18,327 bases of DNA from assembly GCA_903938955.1 (NCBI GenBank), contig CAJAFJ010000156.1, positions 1 to 18,327 on the forward strand, read 5' to 3'. The position numbers were made by a program, and so were the translations under genes. Source of the stretch: an uncultured beta proteobacterium. GTDB taxonomy: Bacteria; Pseudomonadota; Gammaproteobacteria; Burkholderiales; Burkholderiaceae. The notes under the pieces were generated by a model. The model was not told where the DNA came from, did not search any database, and worked only from the letters and a program-made list of their open reading frames with translations. This document shows positions 1 to 9,959 of the stretch, piece by piece. How positions within the stretch are numbered: position 1 is the stretch's first letter; every line of letters begins with the position of its first letter.

Positions 1-2
1 CG

Positions 3-659
3 GTGGCGTTGATCGCCTTTGTCTGGCAGTGGATCAGCCTGCCTTCGATGCCGACGCGGGCGCGCCCGGCGGGTTCCGGCAATGTCCTCAGGCTGCTCCA
101 AAATTCGGCGGTCGCTTTGGGCATGCTGGCGGTCAGCGCATTCTTCATGGGGCAATTTGCATTGTTCACCTATCTGCGACCGTTCCTTGAAACGGTGACA
201 CGCGTGGACATCCCCACGCTGTCGCTCGTGCTGCTGACGATCGGTGTCGCTGGATTCATTGGCACCACAGCCATCGGCATGTTCCTGAAGTGGGACTTCT
301 ACCGCACCTTGATCGGTATTCCGATCCTGATGGCGGTGATCGCGCTGGCACTTGCCCTCTTTGGCAGCCATGTCGCCGCCGTGGCGGTTCTGCTTGGCGT
401 TTGGGGGCTGGTTGCCACGGCGGCACCGGTGGGTTGGTGGTCCTGGTTGGCAACAACATTGCCCCGGGATGCAGAGGCTGGGGGCGGGCTGATGGTGGCT
501 GTGATCCAGTTGGCCATCGCCTTGGGCTCCTCCATCGGCGGCTGGCTGTTCGATACCAGCGGATACCATGCGGCTTTCGTTGCAAGCGCGTTCGTGCTGC
601 TGATCGCGGCTTTCCTGACCTTGCTCACCGGACGCACACCAGCACCACATGCAGCCTGA
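3..659 (+). CDS. MFS transporter, C-terminal part (5' truncated by window)
   Basis: The frame is open from the window edge, so the true start lies upstream; the GTG at base 3 is only the first in-frame start-like codon. The visible 218 residues are very hydrophobic and contain about six membrane-spanning stretches, which fits the second half of a 12-TM major facilitator protein. The pattern (VSAFFMGQFALFTYLRPFLE, then GWWSWLATTLPRDAEAGGGL, then a glycine-rich AIALGSSIGGWLFD) is typical of the DHA1 drug/sugar/nucleoside efflux group (AraJ/NepI-like). This would be an inner-membrane, proton-coupled exporter; the substrate cannot be told. It ends 27 bases before the lipoprotein gene on the same strand, so co-transcription is likely. 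Confidence 0.85.
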   Translation: MALIAFVWQWISLPSMPTRARPAGSGNVLRLLQNSAVALGMLAVSAFFMGQFALFTYLRPFLETVTRVDIPTLSLVLLTIGVAGFIGTTAIGMFLKWDFYRTLIGIPILMAVIALALALFGSHVAAVAVLLGVWGLVATAAPVGWWSWLATTLPRDAEAGGGLMVAVIQLAIALGSSIGGWLFDTSGYHAAFVASAFVLLIAAFLTLLTGRTPAPHAA

Positions 660-686
660 GCCACTGACCGCGCAAGGAAAAATGCC

Positions 687-1214
687 ATGACCATGAGCAG
701 CCTCAAAGCCCGCAAGGGTGCCCCACGTGTCTGGCGTGGCCTGCATGGACTCAGCCTGGTGCTCGGTCTGCTCGTGCTCGGCGCTTGCGAAGCCGGCCAG
801 CCGTCGGCGCCAGGCCCAGCCACCGTGGCAGCCGCGAATGCCGGCGCGGCCACCCTACAACCGGAGGAATCACGCATGTGGATGACCGTCGGCGAACGTC
901 GCTTCGCCATCACCTTGACCAACAGCCCTGCTGCCCGCGCATTCGCTGCGCAACTGCCGCTGATGCTCGACATGGCAGACCTCAACGGCAATGAAAAACA
1001 CGCCGAGCTGCCCCAAGCGCTGCCCGTGAGTGCGAGACAGGCGGGAACAATTCACAGTGGCGACCTGATGCTGTACGGATCAAACACGCTGGTTGTCTTC
1101 TATGTGACATTCGATTCGTCATATTCATACACCCGCCTCGGCCGCGTGGACGACCCCGATGGCCTGGCGCAGGCGCTGGGACAGCGTGCGGCACGCATCA
1201 ACTTTTCCAAGTAG
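687..1214 (+). CDS. cyclophilin-like fold lipoprotein
   Basis: A 175-residue protein. The ATG at 687 is preceded by AAGGAAA at 674-680, a good ribosome-binding site at normal spacing. Residues 19-34 form a lipoprotein signal with lipobox LGAC and lipidated Cys34, so the product should be an exported lipoprotein. The mature part (about residues 57-173) shows the hallmarks of the small cyclophilin-like family (TM1367 type): a start like MWMTVGERRFAITLTNSPAA, then LPLMLDMADLNGNEKHAELP, a GTIHSGDLMLYGSNTLVVFY stretch and a YTRLGRVDDPDGL segment. Proteins of this family are often found beside oxidoreductases; isomerase activity is not established for them. Here it sits between an MFS gene and an alcohol dehydrogenase, probably in one operon. 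Confidence 0.82.
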   Translation: MTMSSLKARKGAPRVWRGLHGLSLVLGLLVLGACEAGQPSAPGPATVAAANAGAATLQPEESRMWMTVGERRFAITLTNSPAARAFAAQLPLMLDMADLNGNEKHAELPQALPVSARQAGTIHSGDLMLYGSNTLVVFYVTFDSSYSYTRLGRVDDPDGLAQALGQRAARINFSK

Positions 1215-1250
1215 TCATTCATTTTTTTCATTGACATAGGACGACGCACC

Positions 1251-2300
1251 ATGACCATCAAAGCCTTTGGCGCCCATGCGGGCAACCTGCCTCTTGAACC
1301 CATCGACATCACCCGGCGCGCGCCGGGCGCACACGACGTGCAGATAGCCATCGCTTACTGCGGCGTGTGCCACTCAGACCTTCATCAGGTGCGTGCCGAA
1401 TGGGCGGGAACGCGCTATCCCTGCGTGCCGGGACACGAAATCGTGGGCCGCGTGTCCGCCCTGGGCGCACACGTGTCGGGCGTCCAGGTCGGTGATCTGG
1501 TGGGCGTCGGCTGCATCGTTGACAGCTGCCAGCACTGCGAAGACTGTGACGACGGCCTGGAGAACTACTGCGACCACATGGTCGGCACCTACAACGGCCC
1601 GACTCCGGACGCGCCCGGCCACACGCTGGGCGGGTACTCGCAGCAGATCGTGGTGCACGAACGTTATGTGCTGCGCATCCGCCACCCCGAGGCGCAATTG
1701 GCTGCCGTGGCTCCGCTGCTGTGCGCAGGCATCACAACCTACTCGCCGCTCAAGCATTGGAAGGTAGGGCCTGGTCAAAAGGTCGGTGTGGTGGGCATTG
1801 GCGGCCTGGGCCACATGGGCATCAAGCTGGCGCACGCGATGGGTGCGCACGTGGTGGCCTTCACCACATCTGAGTCCAAGCGCGAAGCGGCCAAGGCCTT
1901 GGGCGCGGATGAGGTGGTGGTCTCGCGCAATGCCGATGAAATGGCCAAACAGGCCAAGAGTTTCGACTTCATTCTGAACACCGTCGCCGCGCCGCATGAT
2001 CTGGATGCCTTCCTGGTCCTGCTCAAGCGCGACGGCACGATGACGCTGGTCGGTGCGCCAGCCACGCCACATCCGTCTCCCAACGTGTTCAACCTGATCA
2101 TGAAGCGCCGCAGCCTGGCGGGTTCGATGATTGGCGGCATTCCCGAGACGCAGGAGATGCTGGATTTCTGCGCCAAGCACGGCATCGTTTCTGACATTGA
2201 AATGATCCGCATGGACGAGATCAACGAAGCCTATGAGCGCATGCTCAAGGGTGACGTGAAGTACCGATTCGTCATCGATTGTGCGAGCCTGGCCGCATAA
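1251..2300 (+). CDS. zinc-dependent NAD(P) alcohol dehydrogenase / aldehyde reductase, YahK/CAD type
   Basis: A 349-residue medium-chain dehydrogenase of normal length. The catalytic-zinc residues are visible as Cys40 in CGVCHSDLH, His62 in PGHE and Cys158 in LLCAG. The structural zinc site is Cys93, Cys96, Cys99 and Cys107. The Rossmann fold has GIGGLGHMGIK at about 182-192. The spacing and the TYNGPTPD / HTLGGYSQQIVV segments match the cinnamyl-alcohol dehydrogenase-like group that includes E. coli YahK, usually NADPH-dependent reductases of aldehydes. AGGA about ten bases upstream supports the ATG at 1251. The stop lies ten bases before the next gene. The natural substrate cannot be read from sequence. 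Confidence 0.93.
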   Translation: MTIKAFGAHAGNLPLEPIDITRRAPGAHDVQIAIAYCGVCHSDLHQVRAEWAGTRYPCVPGHEIVGRVSALGAHVSGVQVGDLVGVGCIVDSCQHCEDCDDGLENYCDHMVGTYNGPTPDAPGHTLGGYSQQIVVHERYVLRIRHPEAQLAAVAPLLCAGITTYSPLKHWKVGPGQKVGVVGIGGLGHMGIKLAHAMGAHVVAFTTSESKREAAKALGADEVVVSRNADEMAKQAKSFDFILNTVAAPHDLDAFLVLLKRDGTMTLVGAPATPHPSPNVFNLIMKRRSLAGSMIGGIPETQEMLDFCAKHGIVSDIEMIRMDEINEAYERMLKGDVKYRFVIDCASLAA

Positions 2301-2310
2301 CCATCACCCC

Positions 2311-3441
2311 ATGAATCAAAAAATCTGGTTTCGCCTGCTCAAAGCCTTTGCCGTCGTCGCAGTCCTGGTTGTCGTGGCAGTTTCTGCCTACTCACAACAC
2401 CCGCTGTTCGGACAGCTACCCGAGGGTGACCAGCAGGTCCGCATGGCGCAATCGCCCAACTTTGCCAACGGCATCTTCGTCAACCAGATCGACTCGCCGC
2501 TGCTCACCACGGATCAATCCGAGTTTTCGATGTGGATGGAAACTCTCTTTGGGGAGAAGGGTCAGCCCCGTCCCCCAAGCGCGATCCCCGCGATCAAAAC
2601 CGACCTGAAGGCGCTGGATGCCCAGCAGGAGCTGGTGATATGGCTGGGCCACTCGTCCTACTATGTTCAACTGGGCGGGCAGCGCATCCTGATCGACCCG
2701 GTGTTCAGCACCAACGCCGCACCTGTACCGCTGGCAAACGTGGCCTTCGACGGCACCAGCCTCTATGCGGCAGACGACATGCCGGAGATCGACCTGCTGC
2801 TGATCACCCACGACCACTACGACCATCTGGATTACCCGAGCATTCTGGCGCTGCAGCCCAAGGTCAAGCGGGTGGTGGCGGGGAGTGGCGTGGGCGCGCA
2901 TTTTGAGGCCTGGGGCTACGACATGCGAACCGTGCACGAGGCCGACTGGTACGCGACCGTTCAACAAGGGCCGCAACTGCAGATCCACGTCACACCCGCT
3001 CGCCATTTCTCCGGGCGCGCCTTCACCAGCAACAAATCTTTGTGGGTAGGCTTTGCGCTGGTGTCCCCGCAGCGCCGGATTTTCTTCAGCGGCGACTCGG
3101 GCTACGCGCCACACTTCGCCGAGATTGGAAGGCGCTACGGCCCGTTCGACTGGGTAGCGCTGGATGCAGGGCAATACGACCCGCGCTGGGCCAACGTCCA
3201 TATGAACCCGGAGCAGGCAGCCCAAGCGGCTGAGGATTTGCGGGCCAGGGCGTTGACGCCCGCGCATGTCGGGCGCTTCTCCATTTCTCCCCATGATTGG
3301 GACGACCCTTTCAAGCGCATCACCGCCGCCAGTCAGGGGCGCAGCTATGCCTTGTGGACACCCCAAATCGGCCAGCCCATTTATCTTGATGGCCGGGCAC
3401 AGACATTTACGCCATGGTGGGAGGCAGTCACCCCCCGGTAA
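2311..3441 (+). CDS. MBL-fold metal-dependent hydrolase, NAPE-PLD/UlaG-like, membrane-anchored
   Basis: A 376-residue protein from the ATG at 2311. The frame is open further back to a GTG at 2281, but that would overlap the preceding dehydrogenase gene. Residues 8-28 are a hydrophobic segment (signal anchor or uncleaved signal), so the enzyme probably faces the periplasm. The metallo-beta-lactamase zinc motif is THDHYDHLD, with His167, His169, Asp171 and His172. It is preceded by LVIWLGHSSYYVQLGGQRIL, the strand arrangement of the NAPE-phospholipase D/UlaG branch, and followed by a conserved FFSGDSGY and ALDAGQYDPRW. Relatives hydrolyse phosphodiesters or lactones; the substrate here is unknown. 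It is the last gene of the left-hand operon, and repeat copy A starts at its stop codon. Confidence 0.88.
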   Translation: MNQKIWFRLLKAFAVVAVLVVVAVSAYSQHPLFGQLPEGDQQVRMAQSPNFANGIFVNQIDSPLLTTDQSEFSMWMETLFGEKGQPRPPSAIPAIKTDLKALDAQQELVIWLGHSSYYVQLGGQRILIDPVFSTNAAPVPLANVAFDGTSLYAADDMPEIDLLLITHDHYDHLDYPSILALQPKVKRVVAGSGVGAHFEAWGYDMRTVHEADWYATVQQGPQLQIHVTPARHFSGRAFTSNKSLWVGFALVSPQRRIFFSGDSGYAPHFAEIGRRYGPFDWVALDAGQYDPRWANVHMNPEQAAQAAEDLRARALTPAHVGRFSISPHDWDDPFKRITAASQGRSYALWTPQIGQPIYLDGRAQTFTPWWEAVTPR

Positions 3442-3595
3442 CGCTGCACCGCCGAAATTCATCACGCTCTATAGCGGGCGTTCACCCAACTTGGCTCGGA
3501 AAGTTGTTGGTTTGACACAGGTCAGCGGAAATTTCACCTGATCCCGCCCATCACGAAGTGATTATTGGCCCCTTAATTTGCTTGATTACACTCAC
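3441..3595 (+). repeat. repeat copy A, left end of the accessory block (inverted with respect to copy B)
   Basis: Reading plus-strand from ACGCTGCAC at 3441 to ACTCAC at 3595, this stretch matches the reverse complement of 14735-14862 along its whole length with scattered substitutions. The best-conserved core is TAGCGGGCGTTCACCCAACT from 3472; further matching parts are GGAAATTTCACCTGATC and CCCATCACGAAGTG. Copy A carries about 27 extra bases (around 3496-3526) that copy B lacks. Homology starts on the last base of the hydrolase stop codon. No transposase is present. The family was not recognised. Confidence 0.88.
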
Positions 3596-3681
3596 CAGCA
3601 GGTGCTGCTGTCACAGACGGTGGGTCGGCCACCCCCAACCCAAACCGGCGGAGCCTTTGACGGTCGCCGATTGACGTCCGG

Positions 3682-4293
3682 TCAGGGCGCTTTAGGTGGT
3701 TTGGGCGGCGTTTTTTCGCCCAGCCCGACGCGGAATTTCTCCAGCTTGGCGGCGTAATCCGCCGCCTCGCCGTAGCCCAGAAAACGCACGTAACGGGCGT
3801 GCTGGCCCAGCGCCTTGCGGGCGTGTTTGATCGGGCAAAAATACTCTTCCGTGCGGCCGACGATCTCGCTCACATAGGCCATCAGGCCGTTGCCGTAAGC
3901 GCAGTAGGTGCAGTGAAATTTCTCGATAAAGTTCAGGTACTCCAGCTGCTGGCGGTCAAAAATAATATAGTCGCCGCGGCGCACCTTGGTGATGCCGTAA
4001 ATCGGAAAACAGGTGGCCTGGTAGAAGCTCACGCACAGGTCCAGAAACAGCATCGGCACAATCATGCTGTAGATGATGGGGCCGGTGATCAGGTTTTGCG
4101 GCCGGTTGGTTGTCAGCCAGTTGAAGAAGCTGTTTTTAAGCTGGCGGTGGGCCTGGCGCACCGAGGCTTCAAACTCCACCCGCTTGCCCTTGATCTGAAA
4201 CCGGGCGCTGGCCTCCTGCTCTTGCAGGGCCTTGAGCAAATCGTCTTCAAGCGCGCTGATCTGGTCCAGCAACTGGTGTATTTTTTCGTTCAT
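3682..4293 (-). CDS. conserved-looking hypothetical membrane protein with Cys/His cluster
   Basis: Not recognised. The 203-residue product has a charged, probably coiled-coil N-terminus (about 1-55: many E, Q and K with regular leucines), then a hydrophobic segment at about 68-92, then a soluble part with a Cys/His set. The set is Cys87, Cys95, Cys128-x2-Cys131 (HCTYC), Cys153-x3-His157 and His165, which could bind a metal. The C-terminus is rich in Pro and Lys. It is the last gene of the minus-strand operon, 25 bases after the acyl carrier protein gene, and no strong Shine-Dalgarno is seen. Codon use resembles the neighbours and the frame is intact, so it is probably a real gene. Its place suggests a role linked to the E1/E2/ACP genes, but no function can be assigned. 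Confidence 0.75.
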   Translation of the reverse strand: MNEKIHQLLDQISALEDDLLKALQEQEASARFQIKGKRVEFEASVRQAHRQLKNSFFNWLTTNRPQNLITGPIIYSMIVPMLFLDLCVSFYQATCFPIYGITKVRRGDYIIFDRQQLEYLNFIEKFHCTYCAYGNGLMAYVSEIVGRTEEYFCPIKHARKALGQHARYVRFLGYGEAADYAAKLEKFRVGLGEKTPPKPPKAP

Positions 4294-4318
4294 GGTGCGC
4301 CCATTGGAACACCTTGCC

Positions 4319-4579
4319 TCACACCTGTTTGGCGCGCAGGTAGTTCACCATGTCGTCCAGCGTGACCAGCCGGGCATAGTCGGTCTCGGGAATCGTCACG
4401 CCAAAGTGCTCATGCACGCTGACCAGAAAAGTCAGCCAGTCCATCGAATCCAGGTCCACCAGCTGGCGCAGGGGTTGATCGGGCGCCATCGACCCGGCCT
4501 CCATTTCCGGAGCAATGGCGGACAAGAGGGTGAGCAGCGTTTTGAGCAGCGTGGCGCGGTCAGTGGTCATGGGGGGCAT
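4319..4579 (-). CDS. acyl carrier protein
   Basis: An 86-residue protein with the phosphopantetheine-attachment motif DLDSMDWL, Ser45 being the expected modified residue. It sits in a four-helix ACP pattern (acidic helix II after Ser, then FGVTIPETDYARLVTLDDMVNYL). A holo-ACP carries acyl groups as thioesters. The gene overlaps the E2 gene by 20 bases if the ATG at 4579 is used, or by 11 bases if the second in-frame ATG at 4570 is used; the weak upstream AGG does not decide. It is unusual for an ACP gene to follow E1/E2 genes rather than fatty-acid synthesis genes, so this is probably a specialised ACP. Confidence 0.9.
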   Translation of the reverse strand: MPPMTTDRATLLKTLLTLLSAIAPEMEAGSMAPDQPLRQLVDLDSMDWLTFLVSVHEHFGVTIPETDYARLVTLDDMVNYLRAKQV

Positions 4580-5729
4580 CCTGGGGGTGTGACAGCGGGT
4601 GTGGCGGCGCCTCCAGCGCGGCGGGCTGTTGCAACAGCTCGTGCAAAGCGGCTAAAAACAGCGCGCCCCGGTGCCCGTCCGAGGCCCGGTGATCGGCGGC
4701 CAGCGTGGCGCACACCACGGGCTGTACGCACAACTGACCGTCGACCACCCAGGGGCGTTCCAGCAGGCTGCCAAAGCCGACCAACGCCACTTGCGGCGGG
4801 TAGATCACGCCGAAGACTTCTTCCACGCCCTGGTCGCCCAGGTTGGTGACGGTGATGGTGGGGTCGCTCATCTCGGAACTGCGCAGCGACCCGGCTCGCG
4901 CGCGCTTGACGAGGTCGGTCAGCTCCTGCATGAGTTGCGCCAGCGGCTTGTCCGCCACATCGTGCAGGGCCGGGGCCACCAGGCCGCCACCGCGCAGCGA
5001 GATCGCCACGCCGGTATGCACGGCGGCACTCGGCAGAAACTGTCCGTCGCGGTAAAAACCATTGAGTTCGGGTGTGCGCTGCAGGGCCAGCGCCACGGCT
5101 TTCAGCAGTAGCACCGCAGGCAGCAGGCGCTGCGTGATGGGCAGGTCGGCATTGTGTTGCCGCAGCCAGAGGAGGGCAGCCGCCATGGGCATGGTTTCGC
5201 GCAGGTAGTAATGCGGAATCTCGCGCTTGGAGCGGCTCATGGCGCTGGCAATGGCGCGGCGCATGGCCAGTTGCCGGTCGGCCACGTCGGACGCGGCGGC
5301 GGGGGCGGGTGGTGTCGCGGTGTTTGCGGGTGTCTCCGATGCGGGTGAGGGCTTGGGTGCCGCAGCCTCGATATCGGCCAGCGTGACGGTGCCGTTCGGG
5401 CCGCTCCCCGGCACCGTGTCGGGGTCAAGGCCGAGTTCTTTGGCGCGGTGGCGTGCGGCGGGTGACACGGGGCGGCGGCTGGTCGTCACGTCGCCTGCCG
5501 CCAGCAGCGTTGCCAGGACGGTGCCCACCGGCACTTTCTCGCCGGGCTGCACCAGCAGGTCCTGCACCACGCCGTCCTGCCAGATTTCGACATCGACCGC
5601 CGCCTTGGAGGTGTCCACCACCGCCACCACCTGGCCGCGCTGCACGCGGTCGCCGGGTTTTACGTGCCAGACGAGCAGCTTGCCTTCGTCCATGTCGGCG
5701 CCCAGCGAGGGCAGCTTGAACTCGATCAT
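4560..5729 (-). CDS. pdhC: dihydrolipoamide acyltransferase (E2) of 2-oxo acid dehydrogenase complex
   Basis: A 389-residue E2 with the standard order of parts. A single lipoyl domain at about 1-76 has the lipoylated Lys42 in [11 protein letters not shown] peripheral-subunit-binding domain lies at about 88-123 ([14 protein letters not shown], then [13 protein letters not shown]). A Pro/Ala-rich linker is followed by the catalytic domain from about 150. The active-site motif DHRASDG (His347, Asp351) is intact. It transfers the acyl group from lipoamide to CoA in the cytoplasm. Its start overlaps the E1-beta stop in ATGA, showing translational coupling. Substrate class (pyruvate, acetoin or branched chain) is inferred from the E1 genes; the pdhC symbol is provisional. 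Confidence 0.9.
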   Translation of the reverse strand: MIEFKLPSLGADMDEGKLLVWHVKPGDRVQRGQVVAVVDTSKAAVDVEIWQDGVVQDLLVQPGEKVPVGTVLATLLAAGDVTTSRRPVSPAARHRAKELGLDPDTVPGSGPNGTVTLADIEAAAPKPSPASETPANTATPPAPAAASDVADRQLAMRRAIASAMSRSKREIPHYYLRETMPMAAALLWLRQHNADLPITQRLLPAVLLLKAVALALQRTPELNGFYRDGQFLPSAAVHTGVAISLRGGGLVAPALHDVADKPLAQLMQELTDLVKRARAGSLRSSEMSDPTITVTNLGDQGVEEVFGVIYPPQVALVGFGSLLERPWVVDGQLCVQPVVCATLAADHRASDGHRGALFLAALHELLQQPAALEAPPHPLSHPQDAPHDH

Positions 5730-6709
5730 GCGGCACCGCCCATCACCGCCTGCGCGGCGGCCACGATCTTGGGGACCTGGGGCAGGGCGGCTTCTTCCAG
5801 ATGGCGCGCATACGGTATCGGCACCTCTTCGCTGCAGACGCGGGCCAGGGGCGCGTCCAGCTCAAAAAAAGCCTGTTCGACGATGCGCGCCATCACCTCG
5901 GCGGCCAGGCTGCCCGAGCGCCAGCCCTCGTCAATGACCACGGCGCGGCGGCATTTGCGCACCGAGGCCATGACGGTGGCGTCGTCCAGCGGGCGCAGCA
6001 CGCGCAGGTCGATCACTTCGGCGTGGATGCCCAGCCCGGCCAGCGCTTGCGCCGCCTGCAGCGCCTTGGGCAGGCAGCCGCCAAAGGTGATCAGGCTGAC
6101 ATCGCTGCCGACGCAGCGCACGCAGGCGCGGTCAATATCAACGTCGGTGTCGTCAGGCACCTCGCCCTCGGTGTTGTACAACTGCGCGTGCTCAAAAATC
6201 AGCACCGGGTCCGGGTCGGCCAGCGCGGCCTTGAGCATGCCGCGGGCATCCGCCACCGTGGCCGGGACCAGCACGCGCAGGCCTGGCACATGGGCGTACC
6301 AGCACTCAAAACTGTTGGAGTGTTGCGCCGCCACCTGACGCCCGGCGCCCGTCGCCATGCGGATCACCAGCGGCACCGAGAACTGCCCGCCCGACATATG
6401 GTGCAGCAGGGCGGCGCTGTTCACTATCGGGTCCAGCGCCAGCAGGCTGAAGTTGACGGTCATCACTTCAACAATCGGGCGCAGGCCGCCCAGCGCGGCC
6501 CCGATCCCCGCGCCGACAAAGCCTAGCTCTGACAGCGGCGTGTCGCGAATGCGCTCGGGGCCAAACTCGTCGAGCAAGCCTTTGGACACGGCATAAGTGC
6601 CGCCGTAGCGGCCCACGTCTTCGCCCATCAAAAAAACCCGGGGGTCGGTTTGCAGGGCGTCGCGCAGCGCCTCACGCAGGGCGTCGCGGTAAGTCATGCG
6701 GCGGCTCAT
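5726..6709 (-). CDS. pdhB: 2-oxo acid dehydrogenase E1 beta subunit (pyruvate dehydrogenase type)
   Basis: A 327-residue protein from the ATG at 6709, which overlaps the E1-alpha stop in ATGA; the frame is open back to 6742 but that start would lie deep inside E1-alpha. It shows the usual E1-beta order. [11 protein letters not shown] opens the protein, then [17 protein letters not shown], then [20 protein letters not shown] with the conserved Glu, then [20 protein letters not shown], and the C-terminal domain with [11 protein letters not shown] and VVIDEGW. It pairs with E1-alpha as an alpha2-beta2 decarboxylase using thiamine diphosphate. Length is normal for the family. Confidence 0.93.
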   Translation of the reverse strand: MSRRMTYRDALREALRDALQTDPRVFLMGEDVGRYGGTYAVSKGLLDEFGPERIRDTPLSELGFVGAGIGAALGGLRPIVEVMTVNFSLLALDPIVNSAALLHHMSGGQFSVPLVIRMATGAGRQVAAQHSNSFECWYAHVPGLRVLVPATVADARGMLKAALADPDPVLIFEHAQLYNTEGEVPDDTDVDIDRACVRCVGSDVSLITFGGCLPKALQAAQALAGLGIHAEVIDLRVLRPLDDATVMASVRKCRRAVVIDEGWRSGSLAAEVMARIVEQAFFELDAPLARVCSEEVPIPYARHLEEAALPQVPKIVAAAQAVMGGAA

Positions 6710-7718
6710 CCCGCACCGCCTTTCGGCGACGTGACGTCGCACAGCAAGTCGCCCACCGGCTCCCAGGTGCCGGCTTCGGCAAAGGCCACGGCGGCGTTTA
6801 CCTCGGCCTGGGCGCGGGCATCCAGCGCCAGAAATTCGTCCTCGGTCAGCAGGTGCTGCGCTTTCAGGCGGGCGCTAAAGGTGTGGATCGGGCCGCGCGT
6901 TTTCCAGGCGTCGACTTCCTGCTTGTCGCGGTACAACTCCGGGTCAAACATCGAGTGCGCCCGAAAGCGGTAGGTTTGCAGTTCCATGAACACCGGACCG
7001 CTGCCCTGGCGCACCTGCTGCGCGGCCCGTTGCACGGCCTCATGCACCGCAACCACATCCATGCCATCGACCCGCACGCTGCGCATGGCGTAGGACGCGG
7101 CCTTGGCGCACAAATCGGTTTGCGCCTGCGAGCGCGCCAGCGCGGTGCCCATGGCGTAGAGGTTGTTTTCGCAGCAAAACAGCACCGGCAAGTGCCACAA
7201 CGCGGCCAGGTTCATGGCCTCGTGAAAAGCGCCTTCGGCCATCGCACCTTCACCAAAGAAGCAGGCGGTCAGGGCCGGGCGTTTTAACATCTGATCGGCC
7301 AGTGCCAGCCCGACCGCCAGCGGCAAGCCCCCGGCGACGATGGCTTGCCCGCCGTAAAAACGGGTGGCGCGGTCAAACAGGTGCATCGAGCCACCGCGCC
7401 CGCGCGAGCAGCCTTCCTGTTTGCCAAACATCTCGGCCATGATGCGGTTCATGCTGACGCCGTGCAGCAGGGCGTGGCCGTGCTCGCGGTAGGTGCAGAC
7501 CAGATTGTCGTCCGGCCCCAGCGCGCGCAGGGCGCCGGTGGCAACGGCTTCTTCACCGATGTAGAGATGCAAAAAGCCGCGAATTTTTTGTTGTCCGTAC
7601 AACTCGGCGGCTTTTTCTTCCAGGCGACGGATACGCAGCATGTCGCACAGCATGCCGCTGGCAAACGTCTTGTCCCAGGGCACCGGGCCTGTTGGTGGCG
7701 CGGGCACCTGAGGCGCGT

Positions 7719-7722
<4 letters not shown>
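6706..7722 (-). CDS. pdhA: 2-oxo acid dehydrogenase E1 alpha subunit (pyruvate dehydrogenase type)
   Basis: A 338-residue protein with E1-alpha landmarks: [20 protein letters not shown] near the start, [20 protein letters not shown], and the thiamine-diphosphate fold from Gly157 to Asn187 ending in CCENN. The canonical GDG is GEG here (Gly157, Glu158, Gly159). The segment [20 protein letters not shown] matches the pyruvate-type E1 rather than the branched-chain type. The enzyme decarboxylates a 2-oxo acid and passes the acyl group to the E2 lipoyl arm. The start overlaps the acetate-CoA ligase stop by four bases. The pyruvate substrate is likely but not proven; acetoin cleavage is the main alternative. 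Confidence 0.92.
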
Positions 7723-9491
<1,769 letters not shown>

Positions 9492-9500
9492 ACGCGGCTT

Positions 9501-9953
9501 TCAGAGGCGTTCGACCACTTCCCGGTCTCGGGCGCCGGCCAGGCCCGCCGTCAGGTCGGCCAGTTCACGGGTCAATAGCTCCAGCACGTCTTCCATCGTG
9601 ATGATGCCCACCAGCTGGCCTTTTTTATCGATCATGACGAGGCGGCGCAGCCGGTGTTTTTTCATCAGTTGCACGGCCTCCATCGCGTCCATATTGGGCG
9701 TGCAGGTGACCAGGTCCACGGTCATGATGTCGCCTGCGGTGAAGACCGCCGGGTCCAGCCCTTCGGCCATCAGTTCCAGCACCAGGTCGCGGTCGGTGAC
9801 GATGCCGACGGGACGGGTTTTGTCCAGCGCGTCCACCACCACCAAGGCGCCTACGTGGTGCTGGCGCATGATTTTGGCGACCATCAGCGCCGAGGTGTCG
9901 GGCTCCACCACCGCCACGGGCGTGGTCGCAAAGTCGGTGAGTTGGGTGGCCAT
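9501..9953 (-). CDS. CBS-domain pair protein
   Basis: A 150-residue stand-alone Bateman module. CBS1 is at about 10-70 (TPVAVVEPDTSALMVAKIMR, then HVGALVVVD and PVGIVTDRDL). CBS2 is at about 75-135 (DIMTVDLVTCTPNMDAMEAV, then RRLVMIDKKGQLVGIITMED). CBS pairs bind adenine nucleotides or related ligands and usually sense energy state. No effector domain is attached, so it may act on an operon partner in trans. The BON gene ends six bases upstream. The ligand cannot be told from sequence. Confidence 0.92.
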   Translation of the reverse strand: MATQLTDFATTPVAVVEPDTSALMVAKIMRQHHVGALVVVDALDKTRPVGIVTDRDLVLELMAEGLDPAVFTAGDIMTVDLVTCTPNMDAMEAVQLMKKHRLRRLVMIDKKGQLVGIITMEDVLELLTRELADLTAGLAGARDREVVERL

Positions 9954-9959
9954 GATGGT

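Noticed and set aside
2416..3465. Long minus-strand open frame opposite the MBL hydrolase
   Set aside because: It covers a gene with an intact zinc motif on the plus strand, and its translation has no recognisable domain.
3618..3634. GGTGG-GTCGG-CCACC hairpin before the end of the hypothetical membrane protein gene
   Set aside because: The stem is only five base pairs and no T-run follows on either strand, so it was not called a terminator.
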